The notes beneath the pieces are model-generated. The model saw nothing but the letters and a program-made list of their open reading frames with translations. It was not told where the DNA came from and searched no databases. Source: SG8-41 sp964521405 (GTDB taxonomy: Bacteria > Pseudomonadota > Gammaproteobacteria > Burkholderiales > SG8-41). From it: a stretch of DNA of 64,000 nt. The DNA lies in the NCBI GenBank assembly GCA_964521405.1, contig CAZFRR010000085.1:50816-114815 (forward strand), written 5' to 3'. Each line of letters begins with the position of its first letter. The first letter of the stretch is position 1. Shown in pieces: positions 29,719 to 38,525 of the stretch. The position numbers were made by a program, and so were the translations under genes.

Positions 29719-30750
29719 ATGCTAAAATCGCACAATTCATCGTGGAAGGCAATCGAATTGCAGGCGTCACCGGATATTCGATTGGAGGAGCTGCAGGAGT
29801 GGCTTGCCGCGCTGCCCGCGGCGGGCGCGTTCACGGTGAGTCCCGCTTCCGCCGACGCCAGTTTCCGCCGCTATTTTCGCGTGGTCGCGGACGGCCGTTC
29901 CTGGATTGCGATGGACGCGCCGCCGGCGCGCGAGGACTGCCGCGCGTTCGTGCGCGTGGCGGGGTTGCTGCGCGCGGCGGGCGTCAACGCGCCGCGCGTC
30001 GAAGCGCAGGATCTCGAACGGGGATTCCTGCTGCTCACCGATTTTGGCGACACGACCTTTCTTGCCGCGCTGAATGAGAGCAATGCAGACCGGCTCTTCG
30101 GCGACGCGATCGAAGCGCTGCTCAAGTGGCAACTCGCGAGCCGCGCGGGGGAGCTGCCGCCCTACGACGAGGCGCTGCTGCGGCGTGAATGCAACCTGTT
30201 TCCGGAGTGGTACGTCGCGCGCCACCTCGGCGTGACGCTCTCGCCCGGCCAGCAGACCGTGCTGGCCGAGATGATCGCGCTCATCATCGCCCGCGCGCAG
30301 GCGCAACCGGCGGTCTACGTGCACCGCGACTACATGCCGCGCAACCTGATGGTGACCGAACCCAACCCCGGCGTGATCGATTTTCAGGACGCGGTGTACG
30401 GGCCGATCAGCTACGACGTGGTGTCGCTCATGCGCGACGCGTTCGTGAGCTGGGAAGAGGAGCGTGTCATCGATTGGACGGTGCGTTACTGGGAGAAAGC
30501 CCGGCGGGCGGGCCTGCCGGTCGATCTGGATTTCAGCGGGTTCTATCGCGATTTCGAGTGGATGGGCCTGCAGCGTCACTTGAAGGTGCTGGGCATCTTC
30601 GCGCGCATCCGCTATCGCGACGGCAAGCACGGCTATCTTGAGGACACGCCGCGTTTCGTGAGCTATGCGCGCGCCGTCGCCGGACGTTACTCCGAGCTCG
30701 CGCCGCTCGCTCGGCTCATCGATCAGCTCGAGAACCGCCCCCGAACGTGA
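29719..30750 (+). CDS. amgK: N-acetylmuramate/N-acetylglucosamine kinase
   Basis: AmgK phosphorylates cell-wall-derived MurNAc and GlcNAc at C1 in the recycling route that bypasses de novo UDP-MurNAc synthesis. The protein has an aminoglycoside phosphotransferase fold: SADASFRRYFRV, the catalytic HRDYMPRNLMV and the metal motif GVIDFQDAVYGPISYD. ATG 29719 overlaps an extended -10 box TGC-TAAAAT (29720-29728), so translation may truly start later, for example at TTG 29758 (QASPDIRLEEL), which fits relatives better. It overlaps murU by 4 bp. It is divergent from lptD, a conserved pairing. Confidence 0.92.
   Translation: MLKSHNSSWKAIELQASPDIRLEELQEWLAALPAAGAFTVSPASADASFRRYFRVVADGRSWIAMDAPPAREDCRAFVRVAGLLRAAGVNAPRVEAQDLERGFLLLTDFGDTTFLAALNESNADRLFGDAIEALLKWQLASRAGELPPYDEALLRRECNLFPEWYVARHLGVTLSPGQQTVLAEMIALIIARAQAQPAVYVHRDYMPRNLMVTEPNPGVIDFQDAVYGPISYDVVSLMRDAFVSWEEERVIDWTVRYWEKARRAGLPVDLDFSGFYRDFEWMGLQRHLKVLGIFARIRYRDGKHGYLEDTPRFVSYARAVAGRYSELAPLARLIDQLENRPRT
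29720..29728 (+). promoter_or_regulatory. Extended -10 element of amgK
   Basis: The sequence TGC-TAAAAT overlaps the first possible amgK ATG (29719). If used, transcription would start near 29735, downstream of that ATG. This supports a start codon further in. The amgK-lptD gap is only 22 bp. Confidence 0.4.
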
Positions 30751-31442
30751 AAGCGATGATACTGGCCGCCGGCCGCGGCGAGCGCATGCGCCCGCTGACC
30801 GACCGCGTGCCCAAGCCATTGCTGCCGGTCGGCGGCCGGCCGTTGATCGAGCATTTGATCGGGCGGCTCGCGCGCGCCGGCCTGGTCGAGCTGGTGGTCA
30901 ACGTCTCGCACCTCGCCGGCGAGATCGAGCGCGAACTGGGCGACGGTTCGCGCCACGGGGTGCGTATCGTCTATTCACGCGAGGAGCAGGCGCTGGAGAC
31001 CGGGGGCGGGATCGCCTATGCGCTGCCGCTGCTCGGGGAGGCGCCGTTCGTGGTGGTCAACAGCGATCTCTATTGCGACTTCGACTTCGCTCGCCTCGCG
31101 AAAGTCGAGGCGAACTTGCGCGGCGGCGCCGTGGCGGCTCACCTGGTGCTGGTCGACAACCCGCCGCACCATCCCGGGGGTGATTTCTGCCTGAGCGAAG
31201 GAAAAGTGTCCGGCGAGGGATGCGATTCGCGGCTCACCTTCAGCGGTATCGGGATGTATGCGCCGGCGCTGTTCGCCGGCGTTGCGCGCGGCGCCAAGTG
31301 CCAGTTGGCGGGACTGCTCAAGCCGGCGATGGCACAAGGGCGCGTGACCGGCGAGCACCACCGGGGACTGTGGATGGACGTCGGCACGCCCCAGAGACTG
31401 GCCGACCTCGAGCAGTTGCTTCTGCCGGCGCGGCGGAACTGA
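30747..31442 (+). CDS. murU: N-acetylmuramate-1-phosphate uridylyltransferase
   Basis: MurU turns MurNAc-1-phosphate and UTP into UDP-MurNAc, the second step of the AmgK recycling route. The 231-aa nucleotidyltransferase has the N-terminal signature ILAAGRGERMRPLTD and PKPLLPVGGRP, and the metal-binding VVNSDLYCDFDF. It overlaps amgK by 4 bp at GTGA, a coupled pair. This pair is known to give fosfomycin-tolerant growth in Pseudomonas. Confidence 0.94.
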   Translation: MKAMILAAGRGERMRPLTDRVPKPLLPVGGRPLIEHLIGRLARAGLVELVVNVSHLAGEIERELGDGSRHGVRIVYSREEQALETGGGIAYALPLLGEAPFVVVNSDLYCDFDFARLAKVEANLRGGAVAAHLVLVDNPPHHPGGDFCLSEGKVSGEGCDSRLTFSGIGMYAPALFAGVARGAKCQLAGLLKPAMAQGRVTGEHHRGLWMDVGTPQRLADLEQLLLPARRN

Positions 31443-31476
31443 TGGCGCCGGACCCGGGCCCGCCCACCGGCTTGTT

Positions 31477-31482
31477 TATAAT
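31477..31482 (+). promoter_or_regulatory. -10 box placing pepP transcript start at its ATG
   Basis: TATAAT is followed after 6 bp by ATG 31489. With the normal distance from -10 to start point, the pepP message would begin at or near the A of that ATG, so it would be leaderless; if the second ATG (31501) is used the leader is about 12 nt. No clear -35 box. Confidence 0.4.
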
Positions 31483-31488
31483 TCCAGG

Positions 31489-32808
31489 ATGACAGCGGGC
31501 ATGGATACCGGCATCTACCGGCGCCGGCGGGAGCGTTTTGCAGCCGCGATGGGCGCCGGCGTGGCCATCGTGCCGACGGCGCTCGAGCGCAGCCGCAATC
31601 GTGACTCGCACTACCCGTACCGCTTCGACAGCTATTTCTACTATCTCACCGGGTTCCGCGAGCCCGAGGCGGCGCTGGTCGTTGTCGCGGGCGCGCCGGT
31701 GAGGCACATATTGTTCTGCCGCGACAGGGACCCCGAGCGCGAGACCTGGGACGGTTTCCGCTATGGACCGGATGCGGCACGCGAGGCCTTCGGCTTCGAC
31801 GAAGCCCACTCGATCCATCGCATCGACGAACGGATGCCGGAGCTGATCGCCGACTGCGGCGCGCTCTTTTGCCGCCTCGGCGAGGATTCGTCGTGGGATG
31901 CGCGTGTAACCGGCTGGATCAACCAGGTGCGCGGCCGCGCCCGCAGCGGCGTCACGGCGCCGGGCGAGATCAAGGACGCGCATGCGCTGCTCGATGAGAT
32001 GCGGCTCATCAAGGGGCCGGAAGAGCTCGCCGTGATGCGGCGCGCGGCCGCCATCACCGCCGGCGCGCACCGCCGCGCCATGCGCGCCGCGCGGCCGGGC
32101 CGGGCCGAGTACGAACTCGAAGCGGAGCTGCTGCACGAGTTCAGGCGCCATGGCGCGCAGGCGCCAGCCTACACCCCGATCGTGGCCGCCGGGGATCGCG
32201 CCTGCGTGCTGCATTACGTGCAGAACGACGGCCGGCTGGAGGACGGCGACCTGTTGCTGATCGACGCCGGCTGCGAGCTGGATGGCTATGCCGCGGACGT
32301 CACGCGCACGTTTCCGGTGAATGGCAAGTTCAGCGGGCCGCAACGCGAGGTCTACGAGCTGGTGCTGGCGGCGCAAACCGCGGCGATCGCGGCGGCCAGG
32401 CCGGGCAATGGCTGGGATGCGCCACACCGTGCTGCGGTCGAGATCCTGGCGCAGGGCTTGATCGACCTCAAGCTGCTGGCGGGCGGTGTGGCCGAGGCCC
32501 TGGAGACCGAGTCCTACAAGAAGTATTACATGCACCGCACCGGCCACTGGCTGGGGCTCGACGTGCACGACGCGGGTGCTTACAAGCGCGGCGGCGAGTG
32601 GCGCAAGCTCGCCCCGGGCATGGTGCTCACGGTCGAGCCGGGCTGCTATATCCGCGCGGGCGATGGCGTGCCGGAGCGCTTTGCCGGCATTGGCGTGCGC
32701 ATCGAGGACGACGTGGCGATAACCGATACCGGCGCCGAAGTGCTGACCCGCGATGCGCCGAAGCATCCCGCCGAAATAGAGGCCTGGATGGGTTCGCGCG
32801 ATGCCTGA
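31489..32808 (+). CDS. pepP: Xaa-Pro aminopeptidase (aminopeptidase P)
   Basis: PepP removes an N-terminal residue next to proline. The 439-aa protein has an N-terminal creatinase-like domain (residues 10-150). The pita-bread C-domain carries the two-metal ligands: Asp in LLIDAGCELDGYAADVTRTFP (two aspartates), His in HRTGHWLGLDVHDAG, Glu in VLTVEPGCYI and Glu in IGVRIEDDV. The start may be 31489 or 31501 (MDTGIYRRRR). It overlaps ubiH by 8 bp, the same pepP-ubiH pairing found in many proteobacteria. Confidence 0.95.
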   Translation: MTAGMDTGIYRRRRERFAAAMGAGVAIVPTALERSRNRDSHYPYRFDSYFYYLTGFREPEAALVVVAGAPVRHILFCRDRDPERETWDGFRYGPDAAREAFGFDEAHSIHRIDERMPELIADCGALFCRLGEDSSWDARVTGWINQVRGRARSGVTAPGEIKDAHALLDEMRLIKGPEELAVMRRAAAITAGAHRRAMRAARPGRAEYELEAELLHEFRRHGAQAPAYTPIVAAGDRACVLHYVQNDGRLEDGDLLLIDAGCELDGYAADVTRTFPVNGKFSGPQREVYELVLAAQTAAIAAARPGNGWDAPHRAAVEILAQGLIDLKLLAGGVAEALETESYKKYYMHRTGHWLGLDVHDAGAYKRGGEWRKLAPGMVLTVEPGCYIRAGDGVPERFAGIGVRIEDDVAITDTGAEVLTRDAPKHPAEIEAWMGSRDA

Positions 32809-33949
32809 TTACGACGTGCTGATCGTGGGCGGCGGCCCGGTCGGCGCCGCGGCCGCCTTGTCCCTGCGTGGCGCCGGCCTGGCGGTCGGGCTGGTGGAGG
32901 CGCGGGCCCCGCAAACCCTGCAAGCAGATCCGCGCCCGATCGCGCTCTCGCACGGCAGCCGGCTGATACTGGAGCGCATCGGGGTGTGGGAGGAGCTCGC
33001 GCCGGCCACTCCGATCGAGCGCATTCACGTATCGCAGCGGGGCGGTTTTGGCCGGGTCGAGTTGAATGCGAATGAAGCCGGCCTGCCGGCCCTGGGCTAC
33101 GTCGTGGATTACGGCCGTCTCGCCATCACGCTGGCCGGCGCGCTCGAGGCGCAGGACGGTTGCCGCCTGCTGCGGGCTGCAGTGAACGCGCTTGAACCCG
33201 GGCCGGATGCGGCCCTCGCACGCTTCGATGACGTCACCGGCCCCGGGCAGGCCACGGCCCGGCTGCTCGCTCTCGCTGATGGCGGCGCGCTCGCCGCGGC
33301 ACCGGTGCGCACCCGGGATTACCGCCAGGCCGTTGTAACAACGCGCGTGGCCTGCGAAATCCCGCACCGCAATGTTGCTTATGAGCGTTTCACGCCCGAA
33401 GGGCCGCTGGCGTTGTTGCCAATGGGCGACAAGCTCGCTCTGATCTGGACCACCACACCGCAGCAAGCACAACTCTTGTGCGAGCTGTCCGAGGCGGTGT
33501 TCCTTGAGCGGTTGCAGGACGCTTTTGGAAACCGACTGGGTGCCTTCAGCGAGCCCGGCGCGCGCTCCAGATACCCGCTCACCTTGAAAGTCACCGATCT
33601 GGTTGCAAAGCCACGGCTGGTTGCGTTGGGCAACGCCGCGCAAACCTTGCACCCGGTCGCCGGGCAGGGCCTGAATCTCGGATTGCGGGATGCCTGGGAG
33701 TTGGCGGTAACGGTGCGCGGCTGTGACAGGGGTGAGATTGGCAGTGCCGCGCATCTCGGGACTTATCAGGCCCGGCGGCGTCTCGACCGCCGCGGCGTCA
33801 TCGGGTTTACCGATGGCCTGGTGCGGCTGTTCTCCAACGATTTCACGCCGTTGAAGCTGGCCCGCGGCCTGGGACTTGCGGCGCTGGGCGCCGTGCCACC
33901 GCTCAGGGACTTCGTGGTGCGGCGCATGACTTTCGGCACGCGCGGCTGA
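32801..33949 (+). CDS. ubiH: UbiH/UbiF/VisC-family ubiquinone hydroxylase
   Basis: This is a flavin monooxygenase that adds a hydroxyl group to the ubiquinone ring precursor. The 382-aa protein has the FAD Rossmann motif VLIVGGGPVGAAAAL at the N-terminus, the DPRPIALSHGSR stretch, and the second FAD motif LVALGNAAQTLHPVAGQGLNLGLRDA, characteristic of the UbiH group. The exact ring position (UbiH, UbiF or UbiI type) cannot be told from this alone. It overlaps pepP, which supports UbiH. The 273-bp gap after it holds a dusB promoter and no other feature I recognise. Confidence 0.88.
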   Translation: MPDYDVLIVGGGPVGAAAALSLRGAGLAVGLVEARAPQTLQADPRPIALSHGSRLILERIGVWEELAPATPIERIHVSQRGGFGRVELNANEAGLPALGYVVDYGRLAITLAGALEAQDGCRLLRAAVNALEPGPDAALARFDDVTGPGQATARLLALADGGALAAAPVRTRDYRQAVVTTRVACEIPHRNVAYERFTPEGPLALLPMGDKLALIWTTTPQQAQLLCELSEAVFLERLQDAFGNRLGAFSEPGARSRYPLTLKVTDLVAKPRLVALGNAAQTLHPVAGQGLNLGLRDAWELAVTVRGCDRGEIGSAAHLGTYQARRRLDRRGVIGFTDGLVRLFSNDFTPLKLARGLGLAALGAVPPLRDFVVRRMTFGTRG

Positions 33950-34164
33950 GCGCGAGCCGCATTCGATTCAACCTGCGGACGCGCCATTGCCAATCAGCAG
34001 TTAGGCACCGTCGCGCAAGCGCTGCTCGAAAAATTTTGTATAAGGGCTTACGAAGCCAAGCAGTTTGACCGGTCGATGCCGTATCGCGCGGCTCGCTTGT
34101 GGGGTTGCTGCAACACCGATTAAAAAAAGAGCAGTAATTGCTTTTCTTGCGCGGGACGAGCGAT

Positions 34165-34170
34165 TACAAT
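34165..34170 (+). promoter_or_regulatory. -10 box of dusB-fis
   Basis: The sequence TACAAT is followed by a GC-rich start region GGCGCCC. It lies 53 bp before the dusB ATG, and would give a leader of about 45 nt. The ATG inside this box (34169) is therefore not the translation start. Confidence 0.45.
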
Positions 34171-34222
34171 GGCGCCCTTCCCCGTAAACCAAACATTTTC
34201 GATCGCGGACACGGCACGTTCG

Positions 34223-35230
34223 ATGCACATCGGCCCGTATCAGTTGAAGAACAATCTCATCGTCGCGCCGATGGCGGGGGTCACCGATCGCCCGTTCCGG
34301 CAACTGTGCAAGGCCATGGGCGCAGGCATGGCGGTGTCCGAGATGGTGGCGAGCAATTCGCTGCTGTGGGGCTCGGAGAAAACGCGCCGTCGTGCCAACC
34401 ATGATGGCGAAGTCGACCCGATCTCGGTGCAGATCGCGGGCGCGGACCCCCGCATGCTGGCGGAGGCGGCGCGCTACAACGTCGACCAGGGCGCCCAGAT
34501 CATCGACATCAACATGGGCTGCCCCGCCAAGAAGATCTGCAACGTCATGGCGGGCTCGGCGCTCCTCAAGGACGAGCCCCTGGTCGGGCGCATCCTCGAC
34601 GCGGTGGTCAGGGCGGTAGCCGCCCCGGTCACGCTCAAGATCCGCACTGGCTGGGACCGCGGCAACCGTAACGCGATCCAGATCGCCCGGACCGCGGAGC
34701 AGGCCGGCATCCAGGCGCTCGCCATTCATGGCCGCACGCGGGCCTGCGGTTTCTCCGGCGAGGCCGAGTACGAGACCATCGCGGCGGTCAAGGCCGAGGT
34801 CGGCATCCCGGTGATTGCCAACGGCGATATTTCCACCCCCGAGCAGGTCAAGGAGGTGCTGGACTATACGCGGGCGGACGCCGTGATGATCGGGCGCGCC
34901 GCCCAGGGACGGCCGTGGATGTTCCGCGAGATCCAGCATTACCTCGAGACGGGGCGCCGGCTGCCGCCGCCGCAGGTGGAGGAGATCCACCGCGTCCTCA
35001 CCGCCCACTTGAACGATCTCTACCAGTTCTACGGCGAATACACCGGCGTGCGCGTCGCGCGCAAGCACATTTCCTGGTACACCAAGGGCCTGGCCGGATC
35101 GGCGGCGTTCCGCCACGCCATGAACCAGCTCGAGAGCCGCTTCGAGCAGCTGCAAGCCGTGAACCATTTTTTCGCGCAGCTCGCCGACCGCGGGCAGCGC
35201 CTGATCTATGCCGAGGAACTCGCAGCATGA
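34223..35230 (+). CDS. dusB: tRNA-dihydrouridine synthase B
   Basis: DusB reduces a uridine in the tRNA D-loop with FMN and NADPH. The 335-aa protein shows VAPMAGVTDRPFRQLC, the catalytic cysteine motif NMGCPAKKICN, the lysine in TLKIRTGWD, and the IHGRTR and ANGDI motifs. I use ATG 34223 (MHIGPYQLKNN), because the earlier ATG at 34169 lies inside a predicted -10 box. It overlaps fis by 4 bp at ATGA. dusB-fis is a conserved operon in proteobacteria. Confidence 0.95.
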   Translation: MHIGPYQLKNNLIVAPMAGVTDRPFRQLCKAMGAGMAVSEMVASNSLLWGSEKTRRRANHDGEVDPISVQIAGADPRMLAEAARYNVDQGAQIIDINMGCPAKKICNVMAGSALLKDEPLVGRILDAVVRAVAAPVTLKIRTGWDRGNRNAIQIARTAEQAGIQALAIHGRTRACGFSGEAEYETIAAVKAEVGIPVIANGDISTPEQVKEVLDYTRADAVMIGRAAQGRPWMFREIQHYLETGRRLPPPQVEEIHRVLTAHLNDLYQFYGEYTGVRVARKHISWYTKGLAGSAAFRHAMNQLESRFEQLQAVNHFFAQLADRGQRLIYAEELAA

Positions 35231-35466
35231 AGAACGAGAATGAAATGGCGCGCATGGTGCGCAAGTCGATCGATGGCTATTTTCGCGACCTGGACGGGGA
35301 GAAGCCCTGCGCGGTCTACGACATGGTCATCCATTGCGTGGAGAAACCGCTGCTGGAGAGCGTGCTGCACCGCGTGCGCGGCAACCAGTCCCATGCCGCG
35401 ATGATGCTCGGTATCAACCGCAACACCCTGAGGAAGAAGATGAGGGTGCACGGCATCAAGTTCTGA
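35227..35466 (+). CDS. fis: DNA-binding protein Fis
   Basis: Fis is a nucleoid protein and growth-phase regulator that bends DNA. The 79-aa protein has the dimerisation helices and a C-terminal helix-turn-helix (NQSHAAMMLGINRNTLRKKM, residues 53-72) typical of the family. It is shorter than enteric Fis (98 aa) at the N-terminus, as is common in betaproteobacteria. It is coupled to dusB by an ATGA overlap. A heptamer repeat begins 8 bp after its stop. Confidence 0.94.
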   Translation: MKNENEMARMVRKSIDGYFRDLDGEKPCAVYDMVIHCVEKPLLESVLHRVRGNQSHAAMMLGINRNTLRKKMRVHGIKF

Positions 35467-35473
35467 TGGCGCA

Positions 35474-35553
35474 AGCGGTAAGCCGTGAGCGGTAAGCGGT
35501 AGAATGCCGGGCGCGGGGTCCGACGGTTCCCCGCCAACGGCTCACCGCTTACT
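35474..35553. repeat. Mirrored heptamer repeat (site C), fis/purH junction
   Basis: Units AGCGGTA, AGCCGTG, AGCGGTA and AGCGGTA (35474-35501) are followed after a GC-rich spacer by the reverse type AACGGCT, CACCGCT, TAC (35535-35553). The last left unit runs into TAGAAT (35500-35505), a -10-like box that could drive purH. The right arm ends 7 bp before the purH ATG, where no Shine-Dalgarno is evident. Confidence 0.75.
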
Positions 35554-35560
35554 TCACATA

Positions 35561-37123
35561 ATGGCTGTCATCAAGCAGGCGCTCGTCAGCGTCTCGGACA
35601 AAACCGGCGTCGTCGAGTTCGCGCGCGGCCTCTCCGGGTTCGGCGTTGCGCTGATTTCCACCGGCGGCACCGCCAGGCTCCTGAGAGACGCGGGCCTCAA
35701 GGTGACCGAGGTCGCCGACCACACCGGTTTTCCCGAAATGCTCGACGGGCGGGTGAAAACCCTGCATCCCAAGGTGCACGGCGGCATCCTCGCCCGGCGC
35801 GACGTCCCCAGCCACACGGCCGCGCTCGGGAAGGCGGGCATCTCGACCATCGATCTCGTGGTCGTCAATCTCTATCCTTTCGCCGCGGCCGTGGCGAGGC
35901 CCGGCTGCACGGCTGCCGAGGCCATCGAGAACATCGATATCGGCGGGCCGGCCATGGTGAGGAGCGCCGCCAAGAACTACGAGCACGTGGCGGTGGTGAC
36001 CGACCCCGCGGACTACGCGCCGGTCCTGAAGGAGATGGCGGCGGCGGCCGGCGCGATCGGGGCCGACACGCGCTTTCGCCTGGCGCAGAAGGCGTTCTCC
36101 CATACCGCGCACTACGATGGCGCGATCAGCAATTACCTGACCTCGTTCGACCCCGCGGGCGCTCGCACCCGTTTCCCGCAGCGCCTGAACCTCCAGTTCG
36201 AACGGGTCCAGGCGATGCGCTACGGGGAAAACCCGCACCAGGAGGCCGCGTTTTACCGCGATTCACAACCGGCGCCGGGCATGCTGAGCGCCTATCGCCA
36301 GTTGCAGGGCAAGGAGCTGTCCTACAACAATATCGCCGATGCCGACGCGGCGTGGGAGTGCGTGAAGAGCCTGGCCGAGCCCGCCTGCGTCATCGTGAAG
36401 CACGCCAATCCCTGCGGCGCTGCCGTCGCCCCCGACCTTGCCGAAGCCTACCGCAAGGCGTTCGCTACCGACCCCACCTCGGCATTCGGGGGCATCATTG
36501 CCTTCAACCGCCCGCTCGACGGGCCCGCGGCGCAGGCTGTCACGCAGCAGTTTGTCGAAGTGGTGATCGCGCCCGGCCTCGCGCCGGAGGCGGTGCAGCT
36601 GCTCTCGGCCAAGGCCAATATCCGCGTGCTCGAGGTGCCGCTCGCGCCCGGCGCCAATGACTACGACTTCAAGCGCGTGGGCGGAGGACTGCTGGTGCAG
36701 ACGCCCGACAGCGCGAGCCTCGATGCTGCGGGACTCAGGGCGGTCACCCGCGTGAAGCCGGGCGCAGCGCAGATCGCGGACCTCCTGTTCGCCTGGCGCG
36801 TGGCCAAGTTCGTGAAGTCCAACGCCATCGTGTTCTGCGGCGGGGGCCGGACGCTGGGCGTGGGCGCGGGACAGATGAGCCGCGTGGACTCGGCGCGCAT
36901 TGCCGCCATCAAGGCGGAGAACGCCGGGCTCTCGCTCCAGGGATCGGTGGTGGCTTCCGACGCTTTCTTTCCGTTCCGCGATGGCCTGGACGTGGTCGCG
37001 CGGTGCGGGGCGGTCGCGGTGATCCAGCCTGGCGGCAGCCTGCGCGACGAGGAGATCATCGCCGCCGCCGACGAGCATGGCATGGCGATGGTCTTTACGG
37101 GCTATCGCCACTTCCGTCACTAA
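35561..37123 (+). CDS. purH: Bifunctional AICAR transformylase/IMP cyclohydrolase
   Basis: PurH performs the last two steps of IMP synthesis. The 520-aa protein has an N-terminal cyclohydrolase domain (ALVSVSDKTGVVEFARGL, residues 6-23; DGRVKTLHPKVHGGIL) and a C-terminal transformylase domain with RYGENPHQEAAF, the catalytic KHANPCG (Lys-His) and the FVKSNAIVFCGGG segment. The start ATG 35561 follows directly on a repeat arm. purD is next on the same strand, separated by another repeat. Confidence 0.97.
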   Translation: MAVIKQALVSVSDKTGVVEFARGLSGFGVALISTGGTARLLRDAGLKVTEVADHTGFPEMLDGRVKTLHPKVHGGILARRDVPSHTAALGKAGISTIDLVVVNLYPFAAAVARPGCTAAEAIENIDIGGPAMVRSAAKNYEHVAVVTDPADYAPVLKEMAAAAGAIGADTRFRLAQKAFSHTAHYDGAISNYLTSFDPAGARTRFPQRLNLQFERVQAMRYGENPHQEAAFYRDSQPAPGMLSAYRQLQGKELSYNNIADADAAWECVKSLAEPACVIVKHANPCGAAVAPDLAEAYRKAFATDPTSAFGGIIAFNRPLDGPAAQAVTQQFVEVVIAPGLAPEAVQLLSAKANIRVLEVPLAPGANDYDFKRVGGGLLVQTPDSASLDAAGLRAVTRVKPGAAQIADLLFAWRVAKFVKSNAIVFCGGGRTLGVGAGQMSRVDSARIAAIKAENAGLSLQGSVVASDAFFPFRDGLDVVARCGAVAVIQPGGSLRDEEIIAAADEHGMAMVFTGYRHFRH

Positions 37124-37130
37124 TTCATTA

Positions 37131-37214
37131 GCCACAGAGCGCACCGAGAACACAGAGAACGACAACGACATGATTAGAATGGCTTCTCTCTGTGATCTCT
37201 GTGTTCTCTGTGGC
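37131..37214. repeat. Mirrored nonamer repeat (site B), purH/purD junction
   Basis: Left units at 9-nt spacing read CACAGAGCG, CACCGAGAA, CACAGAGAA and CGACAACGA (from 37133). The right arm has CTCTGTGAT, CTCTGTGTT and CTCTGTGGC (37188-37214). The arms pair closely (for example GCCACAGAG with CTCTGTGGC). The purD ATG follows 8 bp after the right arm. Confidence 0.8.
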
Positions 37215-37222
37215 TTGAAGTT

Positions 37223-38500
37223 ATGAAGTTGCTTGTTATCGGTTCAGGGGCGCGCGAACACGCGCTGGCGTGGAAGCTCGCCTGCTCGCCGCGCGTCTCG
37301 CGGGTATTCGTGGCGCCTGGCAACGCCGGTACGGCGCGCGAGGACGGGCTTGCCAACGTGCCGGCGGCTTCGATACCGGAGTGGATCGATCTTGCGAAAC
37401 GGGAAGCGATCGCGTTCACCGTGGTCGGCCCGGAGGCGCCGCTTGCCGAAGGCATCGTGGATGCGTTCCGGGCGGCCGGCCTGAAGATCTTCGGCCCGGT
37501 TCAGGCCGCCGCCCGTCTCGAGAGCTCCAAGGAATTCGCCAAGAGCTTCATGCAGCGTCACGGCATCGCGACGGCGGCTTACGCGGCGTTCAGCGAGGCC
37601 GGCCCCGCCCACGAATACGTGGACCGGCAGGGCGCGCCGATCGTCATCAAGGCCGATGGCCTGGCCGCAGGCAAGGGCGTGGTGGTGGCGATGAGCGTAG
37701 CCGAAGCGCACGCAGCGGTGGACGGGATGCTGACCGAGAAGAAATTGGGCGCTGCCGGCGCCCGGGTGGTGATCGAGGAATTCCTGGAAGGCGAGGAAGC
37801 GAGCTTCATCGTGCTCGCCGACGGCCGTCACGCACTCGCTCTCGCAACCAGCCAGGACCACAAGCGGCTGCTCGACGGCAACCGCGGCCCCAACACCGGC
37901 GGCATGGGCGCCTATTCGCCGGCGCCGGTGGTCACCCCCGCGATCCACGCCAAGGTGATGCGCGAAGTGATCCAGCCGGCGATCGCCGGGATGGAGAAGG
38001 ACGGCACGCCCTACAGCGGGTTTCTCTATGCCGGCCTGATGATTACCCGGGAGGGACGGGTCAGGGTGCTGGAGTTCAACTGCCGCATGGGGGACCCCGA
38101 GACGCAACCGATCATCCTGCGGTTGAAAGGCGACCTCTCCGTCCTGATCGAGCACGCGCTCGCCGGCACGCTGGACCAGGCGGAGATCGAGTGGGACCGG
38201 CGGGTCGGGCTCTGCGTGGTGCTGGCCGCGCACGGTTACCCTGACGCCCCGCGCCGGGGTGACGCGATCCACGGGCTGCCGGCGCCGGAGGAGGACAGCC
38301 ACGTCTTCCATGCCGGCACGATGCTGAACGGCAAGGAGGTCGTCGTGAACGGCGGGCGCGTGCTGACCGTCACGGCGCTCGGGGGCAACGTGAGCGCCGC
38401 GCAGCGTCGCGCTTACGAGATTACCGAGAAGATCCGCTTCGACGGCATGCAGTTCCGGCGCGATATCGGCCACCGCGCGCTCGGCGGCGGCAGAAAGTGA
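37223..38500 (+). CDS. purD: Phosphoribosylamine-glycine ligase
   Basis: PurD (GARS) joins phosphoribosylamine and glycine with ATP in purine synthesis. The 425-aa protein starts MKLLVIGSGAREHALAWKL, has the ATP-grasp glycine loop VIKADGLAAGKGVVVA, the family signature NRGPNTGGMGAYSP and the metal motif LEFNCRMGDPETQ (the common GDPE is intact). The gene follows purH across a mirrored nonamer repeat that fills its leader. Confidence 0.97.
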   Translation: MKLLVIGSGAREHALAWKLACSPRVSRVFVAPGNAGTAREDGLANVPAASIPEWIDLAKREAIAFTVVGPEAPLAEGIVDAFRAAGLKIFGPVQAAARLESSKEFAKSFMQRHGIATAAYAAFSEAGPAHEYVDRQGAPIVIKADGLAAGKGVVVAMSVAEAHAAVDGMLTEKKLGAAGARVVIEEFLEGEEASFIVLADGRHALALATSQDHKRLLDGNRGPNTGGMGAYSPAPVVTPAIHAKVMREVIQPAIAGMEKDGTPYSGFLYAGLMITREGRVRVLEFNCRMGDPETQPIILRLKGDLSVLIEHALAGTLDQAEIEWDRRVGLCVVLAAHGYPDAPRRGDAIHGLPAPEEDSHVFHAGTMLNGKEVVVNGGRVLTVTALGGNVSAAQRRAYEITEKIRFDGMQFRRDIGHRALGGGRK

Positions 38501-38525
38501 CAGTTTCACAGGAGTAAACTTTGCC

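Noticed and set aside
34001..34160. Small gene in the ubiH-dusB gap
   Set aside because: No frame with start, SD and sensible composition; only the dusB promoter is supported.
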